This document shows positions 1 through 5,949 of a DNA stretch of 18,838 nt, piece after piece. Position 1 is the stretch's first letter; each line of letters opens with the position of its first letter. The notes below the pieces were generated by a model that had not been told where the DNA came from, searched no databases, and saw only the letters and a list, made by a program, of their open reading frames with translations. Source of the DNA: Terriglobia bacterium. GTDB taxonomy: Bacteria; Acidobacteriota; Terriglobia; UBA7540. The position numbers and the translations under genes were made by a program. The stretch is taken from contig JASHTO010000682.1 in assembly GCA_030040515.1 (NCBI GenBank), positions 1 through 18,838 on the forward strand. Direction: 5' to 3'.

Positions 1-1064
1 AATTCATCCTCTGTCAGGTAAATCTCGCGGGGTTTAGGGCGCGGTGGAACGATGTCACGAACTTCTTCATAGCCCGCCGCCAGCTTCTCGACGACCGGCT
101 GAATCTGCGCGCGTCGATCGAGGAATTCATCCCACACCAAGACGGGTCGATCGAGCAGGGAAAGGACCGTATGGGCGTGCGGCTCGACGAGTGGAACGAA
201 GAACTCCCAGCCAGGGAAGGTGTTTGAATATTCCGCGGCCCACTCGGGTTCGCGTCCGGACACCACCTTGTCTGGGTCCTTCGCGCGTTCTATCGACCGG
301 AGATTGAGAGTTTGTATGAGCCTTTCGAAAAGGTTTGGTGAACGCTGCGCTTCCGAAAGAGGAAGTAGGAGCGCCTGGGCGACCGGCTTGCGTGAGCGCT
401 GCGATGTGGGGTCAAATTCCCGGACGGATTCAAGCTGGTCGCCAAAAAATTCGAGACGGAATGGCCAGTCGGCCTCGGGAGGGAAAGCGTCCATAATCCC
501 CCCGCGCACGGAATATTGGCCCACAGCGGTGACGGGTTCCGCGGGTTCATATCCCACGCTTCGCAGGTGTTCCACCAGGTCGTCGAGATTCAGTTCGTCT
601 CCCACCTTCAATTCCACCGCCAGCGACGAGTAAAAGGCCTTTGCACGGAAACGCCCCAACGCCGCAGTGACGGGAGCGAAAATCATTCGCACCTTTCCTC
701 GCGATAAGTTCCAGAGCGCCACGGCTCGCTGCTCCTGGATTTCAGCGTGCGGAGAGCGACCCTCGTAGGGCGAGCAGTCCGGGGCGGGAAGAAGATGCAC
801 AGATTTGCCTGCTCCCGGTTCGAGCCCATCCAGAAAAGTCGACGCGGTCTGCCGGAAGTTTTGTGCTGTTTCGTTGTCCTTCACCAAAACTACCAGCGGC
901 CTGCCGGACTGATGCGCCAGCGCCGCGACCACCAGCGATTTGGCGGATATCGTCAGCCCGGAGATGGCAAGAGGAGATGCGCTGGTGCTCGAAATCACCT
1001 CAAGAGCCTTGCGGAGGCTGGGGTGCTCAAGGATGGGCTGGAGCAGGGAATAAAGGTCTGACAT
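1..1064 (-). CDS. mfd: Transcription-repair coupling factor Mfd, N-terminal part (runs off left edge)
   Basis: Mfd is a cytoplasmic ATP-driven DNA translocase that removes RNA polymerase stalled at lesions and recruits UvrA. Only the first 354 codons lie in the window; the full protein is usually about 1150 residues, so the RNA polymerase-interaction and helicase domains are outside. What is visible is the UvrB-like module. A degenerate, non-functional Walker A region (GLTISAKSLVV, about residue 36) is followed by LPAPDCSPYEGRSPH and the family signature GQYSVRGGIMDAFPP with LEFFGDQLESVREFDP about 90 residues further on. The ATG at 1064 is the only reasonable start; no strong Shine-Dalgarno sequence precedes it. 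It follows rfaE2 on the same strand after a 187-nt gap, so it may have its own promoter. The reading frame is continuous to the window edge. Confidence 0.93.
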   Translation of the reverse strand, partial: MSDLYSLLQPILEHPSLRKALEVISSTSASPLAISGLTISAKSLVVAALAHQSGRPLVVLVKDNETAQNFRQTASTFLDGLEPGAGKSVHLLPAPDCSPYEGRSPHAEIQEQRAVALWNLSRGKVRMIFAPVTAALGRFRAKAFYSSLAVELKVGDELNLDDLVEHLRSVGYEPAEPVTAVGQYSVRGGIMDAFPPEADWPFRLEFFGDQLESVREFDPTSQRSRKPVAQALLLPLSEAQRSPNLFERLIQTLNLRSIERAKDPDKVVSGREPEWAAEYSNTFPGWEFFVPLVEPHAHTVLSLLDRPVLVWDEFLDRRAQIQPVVEKLAAGYEEVRDIVPPRPKPREIYLTEDE

Positions 1065-1251
1065 GAGACTCTGTAAGGATAGAGTGTAAAGTGCAAAGCG
1101 TAAAGGGCGACGGAGGAAAGTTGAAGTCTGACGGAAGGAGCGTGGCGCCTCACGGATGAATCAAGGTTCGCTGCGACATGTAGCAGGTCATTCGGAATGG
1201 CGAGATGGTAATACGTTGCTTTCTGTAATCATGAGGTCCCTCCGCACATCG
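1065..1251. other. Intergenic gap rfaE2-mfd with three tandem heptamers
   Basis: No gene is supported in these 187 nt. At 1084-1104 there are three adjacent related heptamers on the plus strand (GTGTAAA, GTGCAAA, GCGTAAA), about 20 to 40 nt upstream of the mfd start. They could be a regulatory array or a slippage product; nothing further can be told from the sequence. Confidence 0.5.
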
Positions 1252-1782
1252 CTAAGTGTGGTTTGCGGGATTCTGGCCGTTCTCGGCAGCATACTCCTTA
1301 AATCCTACTGCCTTCCGTGCAGCCTGAATTATGGCCGTGGTGGAGTAGCCAGGCAAAATCGGAATTGGAACCACGCGTCCACCGGCAGCCTCAACTTCGC
1401 GGCGTCCCACAATTTGATCGAGAGTGTAATCTCCTCCCTTCACCAACACATTCGGCAGCGTGCGCTTGACCACTGCCAACACCGATACATCATCGAAAAT
1501 GGTGACGAAATCGACGTCGGCCAGGCCGGCAACAATTTCCGCACGTTCAGCTTCCAGCAGCAGCGCCCGGTGGCTCCCCTTGAGCTCGCAGATGCTGCGA
1601 TCGCTGTTCATAGCGACGATCAAAACGTCCCCCAGTTTGCGCGCCTCCGCAAACAGGCGTATGTGGCCGGGGTGAAGCAGGTCAAAGCAGCCATTGGTGA
1701 GAACCACGCGCACGCCGCGCTCTTTGAGCCCGTCGACTTTGCGAAATGCCTGCTCGAGCGGCAGGATTTTCTGAATACTCAT
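1252..1782 (-). CDS. rfaE2: D-glycero-beta-D-manno-heptose 1-phosphate adenylyltransferase (stand-alone RfaE2/HldC type)
   Basis: This cytoplasmic nucleotidyltransferase joins ATP and heptose 1-phosphate to make ADP-heptose, the precursor of the LPS inner core. The 176-residue protein is the cytidylyltransferase-like domain only. It has TNGCFDLLHPGH at residues 29-40, holding the HxGH nucleotide-binding motif (H37, H40), then KGGDYT at 115-120 and GYSTT at 145-149, the STT motif that binds the phosphates. In enterobacteria this domain is fused behind a sugar kinase (HldE); here the kinase half is absent and is not next to it. The ATG at 1782 lies 4 nt after the stop of the upstream receiver-like gene, so the two are probably co-transcribed. 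The polar, Asn-rich C-terminal tail (from about residue 163) is beyond the conserved core. Identification is strong. Confidence 0.92.
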   Translation of the reverse strand: MSIQKILPLEQAFRKVDGLKERGVRVVLTNGCFDLLHPGHIRLFAEARKLGDVLIVAMNSDRSICELKGSHRALLLEAERAEIVAGLADVDFVTIFDDVSVLAVVKRTLPNVLVKGGDYTLDQIVGRREVEAAGGRVVPIPILPGYSTTAIIQAARKAVGFKEYAAENGQNPANHT

Positions 1783-1786
1783 GCTT

Positions 1787-2161
1787 TTACCGGCCCTCTG
1801 GGTCCGCCAGGCTTTTCAAAAGATTCGGAAGCTGTTGCGTAAATGCCGAACGTGCCAGGATTGTGTCGCATCCGGCTGCGCGTGCCGCGGCGATCAGTTC
1901 CGTTTGAACATGGGAGGCAAAGCCTAAAATGGGTATCCGGTGCGTGGCCGGATCCGATTTGAGAGTTCGGATCCAGTCGAGCGCGGGCGGCCCGCAGGAG
2001 TTCAGGTCCACAATGACCGCCTGGGGTTGGGACTCCGCCACGGCAGCCGGGCTTCGGCCCACAACATTGCCCACAATTGTGACCCCGAGCGCTTTCGCCG
2101 TTTCCCGAATCTTGGCCAGGAAGAATATGTCCGGAACGCACGTTAGGATGGGCCCGGTCAT
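1787..2161 (-). CDS. Stand-alone receiver-like (CheY-fold) protein, degenerate
   Basis: The 124-residue protein has the size and pattern of a single response-regulator receiver domain with no output domain. The central strand VIVDLN carries a candidate phospho-acceptor Asp (D52), and FASHV keeps the Ser/Thr-type switch residue. The usual acidic pair at the end of strand 1 is reduced (CVPDIFF), and the conserved Lys of strand 5 is replaced (ILARSAF). It may therefore be a pseudo-receiver used for protein contact instead of phospho-signalling. The ATG at 2161 is supported by AGGAGAG 7 nt upstream. The gene sits 4 nt ahead of rfaE2, suggesting translational coupling, although no known pathway links the two products. 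The fold assignment is fairly confident; the partner is unknown. Confidence 0.72.
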   Translation of the reverse strand: MTGPILTCVPDIFFLAKIRETAKALGVTIVGNVVGRSPAAVAESQPQAVIVDLNSCGPPALDWIRTLKSDPATHRIPILGFASHVQTELIAAARAAGCDTILARSAFTQQLPNLLKSLADPEGR

Positions 2162-2168
2162 GCGGCAA

Positions 2169-2175
2169 CTCTCCT
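2169..2175 (-). promoter_or_regulatory. Ribosome binding site of the receiver-like gene
   Basis: AGGAGAG on the minus strand ends 7 nt before the ATG at 2161. It selects this start over the out-of-frame ATG at 2168. Confidence 0.7.
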
Positions 2176-2509
2176 ACACGCGGTAGAGGGAATATGGGCG
2201 TAATGCGTTCGCAGCTTCATTTCGATTCACACAACGATTCTAGCCCGCATCTCAATATAACCCAGGGTTGATTCTAAGGCGAGCACCAGATGGGGATGTC
2301 CTAAATTGGGACACCAGCGTGCAAAACGCGAATTTCGGCCTCTCTGCCTATCTTTCGATATGAGTGGACAACGATTTGAAGTGTGGCGGAGTCCCGTGAT
2401 TAGGTGATGAGTGTGTCTCGGCGACAACGCCAAAAAGTTAAATTACTTTTACACAACACACTCGCTAAAGGCAGTAACCACAAGACGATGGGGCACGTCT
2501 CAGCTAGCT
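2176..2509. other. Divergent intergenic region with operator-like palindromes
   Basis: This region separates the minus-strand receiver/rfaE2 genes from the plus-strand kinase gene. No gene or RNA is recognised. It holds the perfect 11-bp palindrome AACCCAGGGTT (2259-2269) and a larger near-perfect palindrome at 2297-2313. No convincing sigma-70 or sigma-54 promoter could be fixed for either direction. Confidence 0.5.
2297..2313. promoter_or_regulatory. Operator-like palindrome TGTCC-N7-GGACA
   Basis: TGTCCTAAATTGGGACA is a 17-bp palindrome in which 7 of 8 base pairs are symmetric. It lies midway between two divergent genes, a usual place for a dimeric repressor or enhancer-binding protein. 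No -24/-12 (GG/GC) sigma-54 promoter was found near it, so the regulator type is unknown. Confidence 0.45.
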
Positions 2510-3418
2510 ATGGAGAGCCAAATCAACCCCGAAAACGGCAATCGCCACGGAAAATTGTTTCGGCTGCTGCGCCCATCAATCGTGGTGCTGTGTGGCCCCG
2601 CGGCTTGCGGAAAATCCACCTTTGCCCAACTGCATTTCCGGCCTACCCAAATCATTTCTTCGGATTGGGCGCGTGCGCACGTTTGCGACGACGAGCGTGA
2701 CCAGCGCTTTAACGCCCAGGCTTTTGCGGTTGTCCACTTCATTGTGGAACAGCGGGTGATGGCAAATCGCCTCTGCGTGGTTGATTCGACGGCGCTGACA
2801 TTCCAGGCGCGGAAGGAATTGCTTGATTTGGCCCGGAAATATCAGGTTCCGACCACACTCATGCTCTTCAATGCTCCTCTTGAAACCTGCATCGAGCGCG
2901 ATGAGAAACGTGAGCGGTCGGTCGGCAGGACGACGATCGAACGCCAATACCGCGCTTTTGAACAAACTCGAGAAACCATTCGGCAGGAAGGATTCGATCA
3001 GGTTGTGGAGATTCCGGATGGCGACCAGGAGAAAGTGCAAATCGAAATTCTTTTTCGCCCTGTCATGCGACCGGCACAGCACCCGGAGGGAGAGGCGAAC
3101 CGTCGGTTTGAGCACCCGGGGCAATCCTCCCGGCCCCGCCCGAGTCGTTCGGTAGGTAACGGCCACAGCCCTGCCGCCCCTGCTCCAGCAGCAGTCCTGC
3201 GGGCACTGCCGAAACCCTCTGCGCCAAGTACAAGTTCCAATTCCGCAGCAAAAGTTGCGGTTCCTGCGATGCCGACCTCAGGAATAATGGCTGCCAGCGC
3301 CGCAACACCTCCTGTTACGGCGGCAGCGCAGGCTGTCCCTGCCAAACCGCAAATGATAGCGCCGTCGGGCGTCTCGCCAAAGTCCGATCTCGATAAATCC
3401 CCAAAGATGTCTGTTTAG
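2510..3418 (+). CDS. Polynucleotide kinase-like P-loop protein (Pnkp kinase-domain type) with disordered Pro/Ala tail
   Basis: Residues 21-180 match the 5'-OH polynucleotide kinase domain of the T4 Pnkp / bacterial Pnkp class. They contain a Walker A motif GPAACGKST (29-37), then IISSDWAR with a candidate general-base Asp (D52), the acidic stretch VCDDERDQRFN, VVDSTAL (about 90-96), and a lid-like segment RSVGRTTIERQYRAFEQT. Such enzymes move the ATP gamma-phosphate onto a 5'-OH RNA or DNA end. In bacterial Pnkp this domain is fused to a phosphatase and a ligase-like domain; here neither is present. Instead about 115 residues rich in Pro, Ala and Ser follow, probably disordered. The ATG at 2510 (302 aa) places the start just before the domain; a GTG at 2411 would add 33 unconserved residues. 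No clear Shine-Dalgarno sequence precedes either. The true substrate is unproven, since related kinases act on nucleosides or proteins. Confidence 0.78.
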   Translation: MESQINPENGNRHGKLFRLLRPSIVVLCGPAACGKSTFAQLHFRPTQIISSDWARAHVCDDERDQRFNAQAFAVVHFIVEQRVMANRLCVVDSTALTFQARKELLDLARKYQVPTTLMLFNAPLETCIERDEKRERSVGRTTIERQYRAFEQTRETIRQEGFDQVVEIPDGDQEKVQIEILFRPVMRPAQHPEGEANRRFEHPGQSSRPRPSRSVGNGHSPAAPAPAAVLRALPKPSAPSTSSNSAAKVAVPAMPTSGIMAASAATPPVTAAAQAVPAKPQMIAPSGVSPKSDLDKSPKMSV

Positions 3419-3436
3419 AAAAGGGCGGGGGCCGGG

Positions 3437-3835
3437 TTAGCGGTCAGGGCGTCCCGTGAGGCGATCGTATACGGTCCGCGCATTGGTGGATCCCAGAGAT
3501 TCGTTATAGAGGCTCGTAGCTCCCAAGATATACCGCACTTCTTCGTCAAAGCGGTGGAGGCTTTCAAGGTCCACCTTGCGGATGGGGAAGCGCTTGTTCT
3601 CCGGTTTCGACAGCCAAAATTTCTGATAGCCCCGGTCCTCAAGCTCGCAAGGGATTCCGTGAGTGAGGAAGTAGGGTGGGCCGGACAGAAGCCAATTCGC
3701 CCCGTGGCGCTCCAGATGCGCAACGAAACCGGATTTCTTCAATTCAAGCCTGTCGGGCTGCGCGGCACTCACCGTGAACCCGGCCTGCTCAAATTGCCTC
3801 TGGATGTCCTGCGCCGCTGCAGTCTCGCTGGCCAT
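3437..3835 (-). CDS. Conserved-looking hypothetical protein, 132 aa
   Basis: I do not recognise this family. The product is a soluble 132-residue protein without signal peptide or membrane segments. Its N-terminal half (about 5-60) reads like a small alpha/beta domain with an amphipathic helix, then strands DRLELKKSGFVAHLERHGANWLL. The second half is charged and aromatic (GYQKFWLSKPENKRFPIRKVDLESLHRF) and ends TVYDRLTGRPDR. The ATG at 3835 gives an ORF with coherent hydrophobic patterning. It is convergent with the kinase gene, whose stop is 18 nt away, and divergent from cysM, with a hairpin element in between. Base composition resembles its neighbours. It is more likely a real gene than a shadow because nothing else explains this strand. 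Confidence 0.6.
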   Translation of the reverse strand: MASETAAAQDIQRQFEQAGFTVSAAQPDRLELKKSGFVAHLERHGANWLLSGPPYFLTHGIPCELEDRGYQKFWLSKPENKRFPIRKVDLESLHRFDEEVRYILGATSLYNESLGSTNARTVYDRLTGRPDR

Positions 3836-3875
3836 AATTGTTTCCCGCCCAAGATAAGAGGAATGACCTGGTTTT

Positions 3876-3936
3876 TGTAGCGGCGGTCTCTGACCGCCGA
3901 ATCGTCGATCCCGCCCAGGGTGGGATCGACGCTACA
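3876..3936. repeat. Hairpin-bearing intergenic element with TGTAGCG/CGCTACA ends (family B)
   Basis: Perfect 7-bp inverted ends TGTAGCG (3876-3882) and CGCTACA (3930-3936) enclose two hairpins. CGGCGGTC/GACCGCCG with a 3-nt loop is at 3881-3899, and CGTCGATCCC/GGGATCGACG is at 3903-3931. It lies between divergent genes, so it is not simply a terminator. It shares its end motif with elements at 9264 and 17713. Confidence 0.7.
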
Positions 3937-3969
3937 GCAAACTGCACCACTAGCAATCCATCGGGCCCG

Positions 3970-3999
3970 TTGACACCATTTGGAACCTGCCCATAGAAT
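3970..3999 (+). promoter_or_regulatory. Sigma-70-type promoter of the cysM operon
   Basis: A perfect -35 TTGACA (3970-3975) and -10 TAGAAT (3994-3999) are separated by 18 bp. Transcription would start near 4006, about 12 nt before the cysM ATG, so the leader is very short. Confidence 0.65.
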
Positions 4000-4017
4000 G
4001 AAAAGTCTAGTGCACCG

Positions 4018-4974
4018 ATGGCAGAAAACGCAAGGGCGGCGACCATTCAAAATCCCAAAATACTTCGCGGGCCGGAAAACCTGCTGGACCTGGTGGGGAA
4101 TACCTCGCTTATCCGTCTGACGCGGATTCGCCCAACATTGCCCAACGTCGAAATTTATGCAAAGGCCGAATGGGAGAATCCCGGTGGCTCGGTGAAAGAC
4201 CGCCCGGCGTTGAATATTATTCGCGAGGCAGAGGCCACGGGTGCGATGTCTGAGGATAAAATCCTTATCGATTCTACGTCCGGGAACACGGGTATTGCGT
4301 ATGCAATGATTTGCGCTGCCAAGGGTTATCGCCTGAAGCTCTTTATGCCTTCGAACGTCAGCCACGAGCGCAAACGAATCCTGAAGGCCTTTGGCGCCGA
4401 GATTGAATATACCGACCCCATGGAAGGCTCGGACGGGGCCATCCGCCGCGTGCGTGCCGTTGCCGAGGGAAACTCCGGCCTCTACTTCTACGCCAACCAG
4501 TACGACAATCCCGCCAATTGGCGCGCGCATTATCAAACCACTGCGCCTGAGATTTTCGAGCAGACGGAGGGCGGGGTGACGCACTTCGTGGCGGGGCTGG
4601 GGACCAGCGGGACATTCGTCGGAACCGCCCGCCGGCTGAAGGAGCTGAACTCGCGCATCCAATGCTTGTCGTTCCAGCCGGACTCGCCATTCCATGGGCT
4701 CGAGGGCATGAAGCACATGCCCAGCGCCATCAGGCCGGGAATTTACGAACCCAGCGTGGCCGACGCGAACCTGGAAATTTCAACCGAAGATGCACACCGC
4801 ATGACGCTGCGCCTGGCGCGCGAGGAAGGTCTGCTCGTGGGAATCTCCTCCGGCGCGGCCCTGGTGGCGGCGCTCAAAGTTGCGGACCGCCTGACCCGCG
4901 GCATGGTGGTGACCATTTTCCCCGACAGCGGCGACAAGTATTTGAGCGAGCGGTTTTGGGACGAGGGAAGGTAG
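4018..4974 (+). CDS. cysM: Cysteine synthase CysM family (PLP-dependent, probable CysO-thiocarboxylate user)
   Basis: This fold-type II PLP enzyme makes cysteine by replacing the activated hydroxyl of a serine derivative with sulfur. Seen in the 318-residue sequence are the N-terminal LLDLVGNTSLIRL, the PLP-Schiff-base Lys in GGSVKDRPA (K60), the substrate loop STSGNTG (86-92), the phosphate-binding GLGTSGT, and GISSGAAL near the C terminus. The first 20 residues extend beyond the usual start. It is the first gene of a cluster with a JAMM protease, a ubiquitin-like sulfur carrier and MoeZ. This is the M. tuberculosis-type pathway in which CysM takes O-phosphoserine and sulfur from CysO-thiocarboxylate, not free sulfide. 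That substrate choice is inferred from context; the O-phosphoserine-selecting Arg of the mycobacterial enzyme could not be aligned by eye. The gene is preceded by a good promoter but no clear Shine-Dalgarno sequence. Confidence 0.92.
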   Translation: MAENARAATIQNPKILRGPENLLDLVGNTSLIRLTRIRPTLPNVEIYAKAEWENPGGSVKDRPALNIIREAEATGAMSEDKILIDSTSGNTGIAYAMICAAKGYRLKLFMPSNVSHERKRILKAFGAEIEYTDPMEGSDGAIRRVRAVAEGNSGLYFYANQYDNPANWRAHYQTTAPEIFEQTEGGVTHFVAGLGTSGTFVGTARRLKELNSRIQCLSFQPDSPFHGLEGMKHMPSAIRPGIYEPSVADANLEISTEDAHRMTLRLAREEGLLVGISSGAALVAALKVADRLTRGMVVTIFPDSGDKYLSERFWDEGR

Positions 4975-5014
4975 CGGATTCGCGGGTCGTCAACATTTGT
5001 GATATCAATTAGCC

Positions 5015-5491
5015 ATGTCTCTTCGATTAAACAAGGCGCATTCGGACGCAATCTGCGCGCATGGCTCACGCGATTACCCCAGCGAATGCTGTGGAATGAT
5101 GTTAGGGAAAGCTGATGGGGACGAAAAAACAGTCACGGAGATTGTGGCGCTCAAGAATTTGCGCCACGATCCAAGCCGCGCGCAGGAGCTCTTGCCGCTT
5201 GGCGATCCCGGCAGGGAAACGGAGAAGAATCGTTTTCTGATCGATCCTCTTGACCAGTTGCGCGTTGAAAAGGAAGCGCGAAAGAGAGGGCTGGATGTGC
5301 TTGGCTATTACCACTCCCACCCTGACCACCCCGCGCGTCCGTCGAATTACGACCGTGACCACGCCTGGCCGTGGTATTCCTATGTTATAATCGCGGTTGA
5401 AAAGGGCACACCCAAAGAATTGACGAGCTGGGTGCTGGTCGAGGATCGATCTGCCTTTGATCCCGAAGTCGTGGTTCATTCGAGTTCCTGA
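5015..5491 (+). CDS. mec: JAMM/MPN+ zinc metalloprotease, Mec family (CysO-cysteine peptidase)
   Basis: This is a zinc isopeptidase-like hydrolase which in the known pathway cuts cysteine off the C terminus of CysO. The 158-residue protein has the full JAMM signature: catalytic Glu in YPSECCGMMLG (E24), then HSHPDHPARPSNYD, giving the zinc ligands H100, H102 and D113 with S110. An insert at about 32-75 (KADGDEKTV...GRETEKNRF) precedes the catalytic strand GLDVLGYYHSHP. It starts 40 nt after cysM and is followed after 112 nt by the sulfur carrier, so it is operonic. Because this cluster's CysO has residues after its Gly-Gly, the protease may also mature the precursor; that second role is inference. 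Confidence 0.92.
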   Translation: MSLRLNKAHSDAICAHGSRDYPSECCGMMLGKADGDEKTVTEIVALKNLRHDPSRAQELLPLGDPGRETEKNRFLIDPLDQLRVEKEARKRGLDVLGYYHSHPDHPARPSNYDRDHAWPWYSYVIIAVEKGTPKELTSWVLVEDRSAFDPEVVVHSSS

Positions 5492-5592
5492 AGTGTGGAC
5501 CAGTCCTTTAGCCGGGATATCGAATCTGGAGACAAGGGACCCGGGGGTTGGGAATCCTTCGGTGGCCTGCCGCATCAAATTATGAACGAGTG

Positions 5593-5600
5593 AAGGAGAT
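5593..5600 (+). promoter_or_regulatory. Strong ribosome binding site of cysO
   Basis: AAGGAGAT lies 3 nt before the ATG at 5604 (5 nt from its GGAG core). It is the strongest Shine-Dalgarno sequence in the operon, which fits high production of a carrier protein. Confidence 0.75.
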
Positions 5601-5603
5601 CTG

Positions 5604-5921
5604 ATGGCAGTCAAGGTAATCATTCCGACTCCGCTCCGGCAATATGCGGAAAAAAAGGAGTCGATGGAAGTTCAGGCAAAGACGGTGGCCGAGGCGCTGG
5701 GAGCCATCATTGCCCAGTACGGGGACCTGCGTAAGCACCTCTACACTGACGAAGGCAAGCTGCGAAGCTTCGTGAATATCTATGTCGGCGACGAAGACAT
5801 TCGATTCCTCGAGAAGGAAAAGACTCCTCTGAAAGACAATGATGTGATCAGCATCGTTCCCTCCATTGCCGGCGGGTCGGCGTTCGCGTGTGGCGCGGGG
5901 CGTGACCTGTGTTGTAACTAG
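5604..5921 (+). CDS. cysO: Ubiquitin-like sulfur carrier CysO (MoaD/ThiS family) with 14-residue C-terminal extension
   Basis: This small beta-grasp protein carries sulfur as a C-terminal Gly-Gly thiocarboxylate. Its 105 residues include MAVKVIIPTPLRQYA, VNIYVGDEDIRFL, and the family end DNDVISIVPSIAGG, with the diglycine at 90-91. Carriers of this family normally end at that diglycine. Here the frame continues with SAFACGAGRDLCCN before TAG, and no alternative frame gives a stop just after GG. As in QbsE-type carriers, whose trailing residues are removed by a JAMM protease, this form would need trimming before adenylation, and Mec is encoded just upstream. The tail contains three Cys (96, 103, 104), unusual for a discarded piece. 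It is co-transcribed with moeZ, whose start is 28 nt downstream. Family identity is firm; the maturation step is inferred. Confidence 0.93.
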   Translation: MAVKVIIPTPLRQYAEKKESMEVQAKTVAEALGAIIAQYGDLRKHLYTDEGKLRSFVNIYVGDEDIRFLEKEKTPLKDNDVISIVPSIAGGSAFACGAGRDLCCN

Positions 5922-5937
5922 CCGGAGCTCCCACCCA

Positions 5938-5943
5938 AGAGGA
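5938..5943 (+). promoter_or_regulatory. Ribosome binding site of moeZ
   Basis: AGAGGA lies 6 nt before the ATG at 5950. It fixes the start there and rules out an upstream in-frame TTG at 5866 that would overlap cysO. Confidence 0.7.
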
Positions 5944-5949
5944 ATCGCA

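Noticed and set aside
2297..2313. Sigma-54 enhancer site with a nearby -24/-12 promoter
   Set aside because: No TGGCAC-N5-TTGC-like element was found on either strand within reach, so only a generic operator is claimed.
2411..2509. Upstream GTG start for the polynucleotide-kinase-like gene
   Set aside because: It adds 33 residues without conserved character; the ATG at 2510 sits just ahead of the domain.
3769..4716. Minus-strand ORF (315 aa) over cysM and the 132-aa gene
   Set aside because: It overlaps conserved cysM on the other strand and translates through the hairpin element.
5492..5603. Possible riboswitch in the mec-cysO gap
   Set aside because: Only weak GC-rich complementarity is seen; no known cysteine, SAM or molybdenum-cofactor riboswitch core could be recognised.
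5866..5949. TTG start extending moeZ into cysO
   Set aside because: The ATG at 5950 has a good ribosome binding site and matches the family start; the extension is the out-of-frame end of cysO.
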